Below, one piece after another: positions 1-4,744 of a DNA stretch of 5,780 nucleotides. The notes under the pieces are model-generated. The model had not been told where the DNA came from and ran no database searches. It was given only the letters and a program-made list of their open reading frames with translations. The translations under genes and the position numbers were made by a program. Source of the DNA: Nitrospirota bacterium (GTDB lineage Bacteria; Nitrospirota; UBA9217); the NCBI GenBank assembly GCA_017885365.1, contig JAFNGD010000273.1:1783-7562 (forward strand), read 5' to 3'. Numbering within the stretch: the stretch's first letter is position 1; every line of letters begins with the position of its first letter.

Positions 1-884
1 GCGGGCGCGTCGGTGTTGATGGTGACCCGGAGCTGGTACTGCTCCTTGGCGCTCCGGGAGAGCAGCTCGAAGGGCAGGATGATCTGGCCGTTCTCCATGA
101 AGGCCTTGCCGAGCTCCACCTTGACGCCCTTCTCCACGGTCTTTTCCAGTGCGGCCATCGCGGGCTTCGACTCCATCAGCGGCGCGTCCGGCAGGGCCGG
201 CTCGGGCTCGAGAACGCGGGCGCGCTGCGGCGCCGGGGTCTCAAGAGGCTCAGCCTCGGTCTTTGCCACAATATCGCCGGCGGAGAAGTTGTGGCGCTCG
301 GGGTTCTTCTGCATGTCCTGGAGCACGAGTTTGGAGATGGCTGCAAAGGTCTTGAGCACGCCGTCGCCCTTCGGGGCCACGGCCTCGTAGAACGGCATTT
401 TCCGGGTATTCAATTTGTCGTTCATCTCTTCCAGCGTCATCACGTCCGGAAGATCGCGTTTGTTGTACTGCAGGACGACGGGAAAATCCGTGAGGTCGAT
501 GCCCATCTCGGTGAAGTTGTCGTGGAGATTCGCGAAGCTTTCGAGGTTCGCGTCCAGCATGGTCCGCTGCGAATCAGCGACGAAGATCACGCCGTCGGCG
601 CCCTTGAGCACCAGTTTGCGGGTGGCGTTGTAAAATACCTGTCCGGGCACGGTGTAGAGGTGGAACCGCACCTTGTAGTTCTTGATGGTCCCCAGCTCCA
701 CGGGCAGGAAGTCGAAGAACAGCGTCCGGTCCGTTTCGGTGGCAAGCGAGATGAGCTTGCCGCGCTGGTTGGGGGAGATGCGATGATAGATGAAGTGGAT
801 GTTGGTGGTCTTGCCGGAGAGGCCCGGCCCGTAGTACACGATCTTCGCGTTGATCTCGCGGGTTGTGTGATTGACAAGTGCCAT
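1..884 (-). CDS. mglA: MglA-like small Ras-family GTPase with C-terminal extension (3' end beyond window)
   Basis: A cytoplasmic GTPase of the MglA family, the polarity switch that controls gliding motility or pole identity in Myxococcus and relatives. The first 195 residues follow Myxococcus MglA closely, including the opening (M-A-L-V-N then TTREINAKIVYYGPG). The P-loop GPGLSGKTT is at about residues 19-27. The MglA-specific TVPGQ at 78-82 replaces the usual DxxG switch-II motif, and the base-recognition motif NKRD is at 141-144. MglA proteins are normally about 195 residues. This one continues for at least 99 more: an acidic, Pro-rich linker (about 196-235), then a segment with beta-like alternation ending in VTINTDAP at the window edge. 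No stop codon is seen, so the gene is partial. The ATG at 884 is fixed by the homology; there is no Shine-Dalgarno site, in keeping with the promoter immediately upstream. No MglB/Roadblock partner lies in the window. The family is secure; a role in motility is inference. Confidence 0.93.
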   Translation of the reverse strand, partial: MALVNHTTREINAKIVYYGPGLSGKTTNIHFIYHRISPNQRGKLISLATETDRTLFFDFLPVELGTIKNYKVRFHLYTVPGQVFYNATRKLVLKGADGVIFVADSQRTMLDANLESFANLHDNFTEMGIDLTDFPVVLQYNKRDLPDVMTLEEMNDKLNTRKMPFYEAVAPKGDGVLKTFAAISKLVLQDMQKNPERHNFSAGDIVAKTEAEPLETPAPQRARVLEPEPALPDAPLMESKPAMAALEKTVEKGVKVELGKAFMENGQIILPFELLSRSAKEQYQLRVTINTDAP

Positions 885-890
885 AAAACC

Positions 891-919
891 ATAATTGCAC
901 AAAAACGGAGCACTGTCAA
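891..919 (-). promoter_or_regulatory. sigma70-type promoter for the mglA-like gene, likely leaderless
   Basis: On the minus strand a perfect -35 box TTGACA (914-919) is followed after exactly 17 nt by AATTAT (891-896). TGC directly before the -10 gives an extended -10. Only six bases (GGTTTT) separate the -10 box from the ATG at 884, so the expected transcription start is at or within a base or two of the A of the start codon. This implies a leaderless transcript. The local A/T richness stands out from the GC-rich surroundings. The site indicates that the GTPase gene is transcribed independently of the genes to its right. Confidence 0.78.
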
Positions 920-927
920 TAGCATGT

Positions 928-955
928 GCGTCGCGACGCTGCGCCCGGGGCCCCG
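928..955. other. Two GC-rich palindromes after the barrel gene
   Basis: Directly downstream of the barrel gene stop are two perfect palindromes: CGGGGCCCCG (946-955) and GCGTCGCGACGC (928-939). Either could form a compact hairpin at the 3' end of the barrel transcript. There is no U-tract, so intrinsic termination is not supported. They lie just upstream of the mglA promoter and could equally be protein-binding sites. Confidence 0.3.
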
Positions 956-956
956 A

Positions 957-1718
957 TCAATAGCTGTACGTCAGGCCGATGGTCAGAACATTGTCGTCGT
1001 ACTTCGCGGCGGGATTATGCGTCGTGTAGCGCTGATGGTCGGCGGTGAGGCTCGCAAAGAGCGTCGGGGAGAGCCGGTACTCCATCGCGAACGAAACGAT
1101 CACCGCCGATGAGCGGTATGCACCGGGGTCGTCGAAGGCGCGTTGCAGGGAAGAGATCCCCAGGCCGAAGAACAGCCGCGGGGTCGCGGTGAGCCCCGCC
1201 CAAACGCCGGCGTTGTGGCCTTCGTAGGCGTATACTTCATCGCGCGCCTCGTTCCGCTCGTATTCGTATCCTTCCCTGAGCCAGAAGCGTTCGGTCAGGT
1301 GCTGAATGATCTCGAGGGCTGCGGCTCCCGAGATGCTGTCCCGCAGATCGTCCCGGTAGTCCTTGCCGCGCGCTTTGAGCAGAAACTGGTACGAAAGGAC
1401 CTCGCCGGAACGGTGATAGAGCCCGACGCTCAGCATGCCTTGAACACCATTGAGGTCCTCGTATTTCTCATAGGCGACCCCCTCGATCCCTGCCTTGAGG
1501 ACCAGATAGGTCTTTGCCTCGGTCAGTTCCTGGTAGCGGCCGAGCGACACGAAGAGGGTCGAATACCGGTCCCCGAGCCGTTCCGCGTCGGTGGGGGAAC
1601 CATTAATATTGTCCTCGTAGCTCTCCCTGATGCCGGCGTCAAAAAGCCATTCCGCCCGTGCGGCCTGCGGCAGGACAACGAACAGGAGGAGCATGAGTGC
1701 GATGAACCGATGATGCAC
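957..1718 (-). CDS. Probable outer membrane beta-barrel protein
   Basis: A 253-residue exported protein. Residues 1-22 form a signal peptide (HHR, then a Leu/Val-rich core, then the cleavage-type motif ARA before EW). The mature part is rich in short alternating polar/hydrophobic stretches with many Tyr, Phe and Gly (for example TYLVLKAGIEGVAYEKY, ATPRLFFGLGISSLQRAF, AMEYRLSPTLFASLTADH). It ends NVLTIGLTYSY; an aromatic last residue on an amphipathic strand is typical of outer membrane barrels. Paired aromatic-rich strands and charged loops would suit roughly 10-12 strands, an estimate by eye. The start is GTG at 1718, preceded at 10 nt by GGGAGG (1728-1733). The frame is closed by a stop at 1740-1742, so no longer form is possible. 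No named family or catalytic residues are recognised. It may be the last gene of the exported-protein cluster; a hairpin separates it from the gene upstream. Channel, adhesin or structural roles are all open. Confidence 0.8.
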   Translation of the reverse strand: MHHRFIALMLLLFVVLPQAARAEWLFDAGIRESYEDNINGSPTDAERLGDRYSTLFVSLGRYQELTEAKTYLVLKAGIEGVAYEKYEDLNGVQGMLSVGLYHRSGEVLSYQFLLKARGKDYRDDLRDSISGAAALEIIQHLTERFWLREGYEYERNEARDEVYAYEGHNAGVWAGLTATPRLFFGLGISSLQRAFDDPGAYRSSAVIVSFAMEYRLSPTLFASLTADHQRYTTHNPAAKYDDNVLTIGLTYSY

Positions 1719-1819
1719 GAAGATAAGGCCTCCCGACTCTCAGATATGATGAACCATGCCATGCCCTGCCCCTGCCGAACATTTGACGGCACGGCCGCGG
1801 TCCGGCCGGCCAAAGATCA

Positions 1820-1847
1820 TACGTGAGGCAGGCGCCTACCCCACGTA
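1820..1847 (-). terminator. Strand-specific hairpin between the QD-repeat gene and the barrel gene
   Basis: In the minus-strand RNA this 28-nt stretch folds into a 12-bp stem closed by a GCGC loop, with two G-U wobbles and no mismatch. In the plus-strand RNA both wobbles become A-C mismatches, so the structure favours minus-strand transcripts. It starts 15 nt after the stop of the upstream gene. The following bases (UGAUCUUUGG) are only weakly U-rich, so it may be a poor terminator, an mRNA 3'-end stabiliser or an attenuator. A second small hairpin (CGGCCG arms, 1792-1808) follows. The rest of the gap up to 1740 shows nothing clear. Confidence 0.5.
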
Positions 1848-1862
1848 CGACAGGTGTAGCTG

Positions 1863-2336
1863 CTATCTGCGGCCGCCCATGCCGCCGCTCGTGCCGGAGC
1901 CGCTCCCCATACCGGATCCGCTCCCCATACCGGATCCGCCCGCTCCGCCCCGTCCATGGCGTTCGCCGGGTCCCATCCCGGATCCGCTTCCGAACCCGGA
2001 GCCCGTATCCTGCTTGATCTGCTTATGGACCCGGTCCTGTTCCCTTGTCTGCGTCCTGGCCTGCTCGCGGGTCTGGTCGCCTTCTTTGTCCTGCGTCCGG
2101 AGTCGTTCCTGGTCCCTGCTTTGATCCTTTTCCCGGATCTGGTCCTGGTCCCGCACCTGATCCTGCGTCCGGAGCTTATCCTGCTGCCGGGTCTGATCCT
2201 TCTTCTGGAGCTTGTCCTGGTCCTGTTCCCGCAGCTGATCCTGCGTCCGGAGCCGGTCCTGGTCCTGCGCAAAGGACGCGCTTCCCAGGGCGAATACACA
2301 TGCAAGCATTGTGAAGAACAACAGTTTTCTTACCAT
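1863..2336 (-). CDS. Secreted low-complexity protein: Gln/Asp/Arg hexad repeats plus Gly/Ser/Met tail
   Basis: A 157-residue protein of unknown function. Residues 1-23 are a signal peptide (MVRKLL, hydrophobic core, ASFA before QDQD). Residues 24-110 are almost wholly Gln, Asp, Arg, Lys, Glu and Thr. They are arranged in six-residue steps such as QDQLRE, QDQVRD and QDQIRE, and in three larger units that each begin LRTQD (residues 29, 55 and 79). Residues 111-157 form a flexible Gly/Ser/Met tail with repeated GSGMGS, ending GGMGGRR. No Cys is present in the mature part. The ATG at 2336 is preceded at 8 nt by a full Shine-Dalgarno site (AAAGGAGGT, 2345-2353), suggesting strong translation. The composition suggests a disordered or extended helical, highly charged extracytoplasmic protein. 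Periplasmic, surface or matrix roles are all possible. The helical-repeat protein encoded upstream has a similar tail. The ORF, export signal and ribosome site are clear; function is unknown. Confidence 0.85.
   Translation of the reverse strand: MVRKLLFFTMLACVFALGSASFAQDQDRLRTQDQLREQDQDKLQKKDQTRQQDKLRTQDQVRDQDQIREKDQSRDQERLRTQDKEGDQTREQARTQTREQDRVHKQIKQDTGSGFGSGSGMGPGERHGRGGAGGSGMGSGSGMGSGSGTSGGMGGRR
1902..1937. repeat. 18-bp perfect tandem duplication in the Gly/Ser/Met tail
   Basis: The unit gctccccataccggatcc occurs twice head to tail (1902-1919 and 1920-1937). In the minus-strand gene each copy encodes a GSGMGS hexapeptide. Exact identity at codon level suggests a recent slippage duplication. 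Confidence 0.9.
2031..2252. repeat. Three degenerate 72-78-bp coding repeats
   Basis: Within the QD-repeat gene three units begin with the LRTQD-coding element: 2175-2252 (26 codons), 2103-2174 (24 codons) and 2031-2102 (24 codons). The 19-bp string ctgatcctgcgtccggagc is identical at 2157-2175 and 2235-2253, and a 13-bp part recurs at 2090-2102. Each unit holds about four hexapeptides of the QDQxR[ED] type. The third unit is the most diverged. Confidence 0.8.
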
Positions 2337-2344
2337 GACCGATT

Positions 2345-2353
2345 ACCTCCTTT
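2345..2353 (-). promoter_or_regulatory. Consensus ribosome binding site of the QD-repeat gene
   Basis: AAAGGAGGT on the minus strand, a nine-base match to the 16S rRNA 3' end, with an 8-nt spacer to the ATG at 2336. It is the strongest such site in the window and fixes the start. Confidence 0.85.
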
Positions 2354-2371
2354 ATTCTTCATTCATATTCT

Positions 2372-2423
2372 GATCGCGCCCCATCCGGCTGCGCGACCGT
2401 CCGTCCTGCGGGCCCGGGCCCGC
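2372..2423 (-). other. Two inverted repeats between the helical-repeat and QD-repeat genes
   Basis: After the stop of the upstream gene lies a 16-bp perfect palindrome gcgggcccgggcccgc (2408-2423). It is followed by a stem with arms 2391-2398 and 2372-2379: 8 bp with one G-U pair in minus-strand RNA and an 11-nt loop. Neither is followed by a U-tract; the sequence after them is A-rich and leads to the ribosome site. They may be transcript-processing or stabilising structures rather than a terminator. Confidence 0.35.
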
Positions 2424-2431
2424 CGCTCCGC

Positions 2432-3301
2432 TCACCTCCTCTCCATGCGCTGGCCGCCTCCGGGCCCGAAGCCTGTCCCACCGCCTCCGGCGCCGGGCCC
2501 GCGGTCCTGCATGCCTCCCCGTCCGCGTTCGCCGCGACCCATATCATCGTTCATCTCGGTGAAGGCGCGCTCCCAGCTCATGCCGCTCCTCCGCATCTCG
2601 ATCGCCGCCCGCTCCATCCTGCCGATCCCCTGCTCCGAGAAGCGCAGGATGATCGCCTGCCGTCCCGTTTTGATCGCCAGGTCCCGGGGCATGCCGGCCT
2701 CTTTCAGATTGGTTACCGCTGCAACGGCGCGCCCGAATTGCGCAGCCGAAATCCCCGAGACAGCGGCCTTCCCGCCCATGTCCGCCAACTCCTGGTACGG
2801 GATGTCCGCTTCAAGTGCGGCGGCGACCCTTTCCACGGCCTGCACGCGCTCGCCCGTTGCCTGCTCGCGCATCCCCCGCGCCGAGGCGTCAAGGACGATC
2901 CCGTGGGCGGTCCGAAGGCTGGATCTCAGCCGCTCTGTTACGGACACGATACGCTCCGCCGGCACGCCCTTCGCGACGCCCTGCTCGATCCTGCTGAGCA
3001 CCGGCCCCACGGGCAGCCCCTCGACCCTGGTCTCGAGGCACAGCGACAACAGGCGCTCGATGGACCGGCCGTCCATGCCATGCGCGGCCGCGCTCTTGAC
3101 GATGGTCAGTACGTCCTCGGCTGGAACGTCCCGGGCGATGGCCTCCCGGGCCTTTTGCATGACGCCCGCCCGCGCTTCGGGCGACATCCCCGACACCTTC
3201 ACCGCGGCTTCAATATCGTCAAGAGACGCCCCGGCTGCCGGGACCGTCGCGGCATGTAGTATCCCAAGCGTCATAACGATCGCGATCAGCAGGTTCTTCA
3301 T
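2432..3301 (-). CDS. Exported helical-repeat protein with Gly/Arg-rich tail, function unknown
   Basis: A 289-residue protein. Residues 1-25 look like a signal peptide (MKNLLIAIVM, hydrophobic stretch, then PAAGA). Residues 26-254 are Ala-rich and helical. They carry a recurring turn of the type G-[MVI]-[PS]-x-x-x-[hydrophobic] at about every 17-22 residues: SGMSPEA at 37, DVPAEDV at 58, HGMDGRS at 74, EGLPVGP at 94, KGVPAER at 111, DIPYQEL at 166, SGISAAQ at 182, AGMPRDL at 202, QGIGRME at 224 and SGMSWER at 239. Residues 255-289 are Gly/Arg-rich and end GGGQRMERR. The ATG at 3301 is preceded at 7 nt by GGGAGG (3309-3314). It lies 82 nt downstream of the anti-sigma gene, with no promoter that I can see, and may belong to the same operon. 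I do not recognise a named family. The repeats suggest an alpha-solenoid or bundle that could bind a protein or polymer in the periplasm or at the surface. Confidence 0.82.
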   Translation of the reverse strand: MKNLLIAIVMTLGILHAATVPAAGASLDDIEAAVKVSGMSPEARAGVMQKAREAIARDVPAEDVLTIVKSAAAHGMDGRSIERLLSLCLETRVEGLPVGPVLSRIEQGVAKGVPAERIVSVTERLRSSLRTAHGIVLDASARGMREQATGERVQAVERVAAALEADIPYQELADMGGKAAVSGISAAQFGRAVAAVTNLKEAGMPRDLAIKTGRQAIILRFSEQGIGRMERAAIEMRRSGMSWERAFTEMNDDMGRGERGRGGMQDRGPGAGGGGTGFGPGGGQRMERR

Positions 3302-3317
3302 AGGTCTTCCTCCCGCT

Positions 3318-3346
3318 CCGGCAGCCTTTTCCCCGTTCGCTGCCGG
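3318..3346 (-). other. Hairpin between the anti-sigma and helical-repeat genes
   Basis: A perfect 8-bp stem (CCGGCAGC at 3318-3325 paired with 3339-3346) closes a 13-nt purine-rich loop in the minus-strand RNA. It ends just before the GGGAGG ribosome site of the next gene. No U-tract follows. Its place could allow attenuation, processing between the regulator and the exported genes, or control of ribosome access. Confidence 0.4.
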
Positions 3347-3383
3347 CGCCGCGCTGCATCCGGCTCCCGTCCCTCGCCGGTCT

Positions 3384-4031
3384 TCAGAGATCGTACACCT
3401 GTTTCACCGAGTTCCGATATCCGAACCCGTCGTCCCGGTAGGCGTCCGCATCGGGATCGGGGACCCAGGTCGAGCCGTCGACCACGAACATGTAGACATA
3501 GGTCCCCGGCTGGAGACGGATGTCGGCGACCCAGGTGCCGCCGTTCTGTTTCCGGAGCGCCGTGGCCTCGGGACGCCAGCGATTGAACTCTCCGGCCACC
3601 GCCACGCTCGAAGCCTGGGGCGCGAAGAACCGGAACTGCACGGTGATCGTCCTGCCCGGCATCGAGGCCTGGCCGGTCGTCCGCGGCGCGGCGAACTGCA
3701 TCACGGAGACCGCGACGGCAACCAGAAGGGCGAGCGCGGCCCCGGCAGCAGCAAGGTTCCAGCGCAGGACCCGCTCTCCGAAGAGGAACGCGCGCAGCCG
3801 CTGCGGCAGCGATGGCCTGCGCTCCGGGAGCCTGCGCAAGATCTCGGCGGCCAGCCCCGGCGGAGGAGGCGGCGCCTCCGACAGCTCGGCGGTCCGCACG
3901 GCATCGTGCAGCTCCAGGTACCTGCCCCGGAGCTCCGGGTCCTCCTCCAGCTCCCGGAGCAGCGCGTTCCGCTCCTCGGGGTCCAGTTCCCCGTCGAGGA
4001 ACCGGTTCAATCGTTCGCGTTCGCTATCCAT
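3384..4031 (-). CDS. Membrane anti-sigma factor with periplasmic CBM48 (glycogen-binding-like) domain
   Basis: A 215-residue single-pass membrane protein expected to hold the ECF sigma factor inactive. Residues 1-48 resemble the N-terminal anti-sigma domain (LNRFLDGELDPEER, then LEEDPELRGRYLELHDAV). The HxxxCxxC zinc motif is absent and there is no Cys. A Pro-rich link (54-58) and an Arg-rich stretch precede a membrane helix at about 92-111. Arg lies on its cytoplasmic side, so the C-terminus should be periplasmic. Residues 128-213 form a CBM48/early-set domain: FRFFAPQASSVAVAGEFNRW, then YVYMFVVDGSTWVPDP, then DDGFGYRNSV. By comparison with AMPK beta the glycogen-contact Trp (152), Trp (189) and Asn (207) are kept, while the contact Lys is Met (181). 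The start overlaps the sigma gene by 8 nt (ATGGATAG), implying translational coupling. The same domain occurs in the lipoprotein gene at 4745-5116. The anti-sigma call rests on position, N-domain pattern and topology; sugar binding is inference. Confidence 0.85.
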   Translation of the reverse strand: MDSERERLNRFLDGELDPEERNALLRELEEDPELRGRYLELHDAVRTAELSEAPPPPPGLAAEILRRLPERRPSLPQRLRAFLFGERVLRWNLAAAGAALALLVAVAVSVMQFAAPRTTGQASMPGRTITVQFRFFAPQASSVAVAGEFNRWRPEATALRKQNGGTWVADIRLQPGTYVYMFVVDGSTWVPDPDADAYRDDGFGYRNSVKQVYDL

Positions 4032-4587
4032 GGATCGGCCTGCCTTCCTTCAACAGGGTCTTCAGCATTTCCCGCGCCCGGTAGGTCCGCACCTTCAAGG
4101 CGCTGATGCTCGCACCCGTCAGTTCCTGTATCTCCCCGTAATCCAGCCCCCGGATATGCTTGAGGACGATCACCTCTCGGTACTCCGCCGGGAGCTGGTC
4201 CAGGGCCGCCTGCAGAATGTCCTCTTCCTGCCTCCGCTGGGCGTGCGTCGCAGGGTCTGCCCGATGGTCGAAAAGGACCGCCTCCACGTCGCCGAGCGGA
4301 ACCGTGTCGTGCCGATCGCGGAGCACGTCCCTGCACTTGTGCAGCGTAATGCCGCAGAGCCAGGACGAGAACTTCGAGTTCTTCCGGAAGCTCCCGAGCG
4401 AGAGATAGGCGGCGATGAAACTCTCCTGGACCGCGTCCTTTGCCGCGTTCTCGTCGCCCAGCATGCGGTACGCCAGCGTGAAGACCATGCGCTGATAACG
4501 TTCGACCAGGGGACCGTAGGCCTCCCGGTCGCCCCGGCGGCATCGCTCAATGGCCTCTTCTTCTTCTGTCACAGAGGGTGTCGTCAT
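4024..4587 (-). CDS. ECF-type RNA polymerase sigma factor (sigma24/RpoE-like)
   Basis: A 187-residue extracytoplasmic-function sigma factor that directs RNA polymerase to a dedicated regulon. Region 2 spans about residues 20-91 (GDREAYGPLVERYQRMVFTLAYRMLGD, DAVQESFIAAYLSL, then FSSWLCGITLHKCRD). Region 4 spans about 122-177 (LDQLPAEYREVIVLKHIRGLDYGEIQELTG, then SALKVRTYRAREML) with a helix-turn-helix for the -35 element. Regions 1.1 and 3 are absent, as is normal for this group, and the length is typical. The frame stays open upstream to 4809, but that part reads as arginine-rich non-homologous sequence over a promoter and hairpin. I therefore choose the ATG at 4587, whose product (MTTPSVTEEEE) begins shortly before region 2. 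The ribosome site there is weak. The 3' end overlaps the anti-sigma gene by 8 nt, the classic arrangement of a sigma/anti-sigma pair. Signal and targets are unknown; autoregulation is likely from the upstream promoter. Confidence 0.93.
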   Translation of the reverse strand: MTTPSVTEEEEAIERCRRGDREAYGPLVERYQRMVFTLAYRMLGDENAAKDAVQESFIAAYLSLGSFRKNSKFSSWLCGITLHKCRDVLRDRHDTVPLGDVEAVLFDHRADPATHAQRRQEEDILQAALDQLPAEYREVIVLKHIRGLDYGEIQELTGASISALKVRTYRAREMLKTLLKEGRPIHG

Positions 4588-4606
4588 AGCTGTTCGTGGT
4601 TCGACA

Positions 4607-4636
4607 GTAAGTCGGGTTTTTCGGGAAAAGGTTACA
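4607..4636 (-). promoter_or_regulatory. Candidate ECF-type autoregulatory promoter of the sigma factor gene
   Basis: On the minus strand TGTAACC (4630-4636), a typical ECF -35 with the AAC core, is followed after 16 nt by GACTTAC (4607-4613), which resembles ECF -10 elements. The predicted start is near 4600, giving a leader of only about 13 nt before the ATG at 4587. The spacer contains the CCC-GAAAAA type A/C-rich sequence common in such promoters. I saw no second copy of this pair in the other intergenic gaps of the window. Confidence 0.55.
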
Positions 4637-4715
4637 GGATAAATCGCCGTCCGGCGGAGCCCTGCCGCAGGGACCGGAAGGCCCCTCGGCCAGCGCGACA
4701 TGCCGGGTCGGCTCA

Positions 4716-4735
4716 CGTCCCGCTGAAGCGGGACG
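4716..4735 (-). terminator. Hairpin downstream of the CBM48 lipoprotein gene
   Basis: CGTCCCGC and GCGGGACG form a perfect 8-bp stem with a UUCA tetraloop in the minus-strand RNA, starting 9 nt after the stop codon. No U-tract follows (UGAGCCGACC), so this is either a U-less terminator or a 3'-end stabiliser. The stretch between it and the ECF promoter (about 4637-4715) is GC-rich with minor stems and no gene. Confidence 0.5.
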
Positions 4736-4744
4736 GCCGCGGGA

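Noticed and set aside
291..1112. A plus-strand open frame of 273 codons
   Set aside because: It is antisense to the MglA-like gene, whose motifs are unmistakable, and to the end of the barrel gene.
1523..1813. A 96-codon minus-strand open frame upstream of the barrel gene
   Set aside because: It overlaps the barrel signal peptide in another frame, spans the intergenic gap and has no motif or ribosome site.
2031..2252. Repeats considered as a CRISPR array
   Set aside because: The units are contiguous, degenerate, in frame and have no unique spacers; they are coding repeats.
2708..2716. GGTTACC resembling the ECF -35 element
   Set aside because: It lies within the coding sequence of the helical-repeat gene and I see no matching -10 element or gene start nearby.
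1956..4106. A 716-codon open frame on the plus strand
   Set aside because: It runs antisense across three well-supported genes, is Pro/Arg/Ser-rich with no domain, and is a typical shadow in GC-rich DNA.
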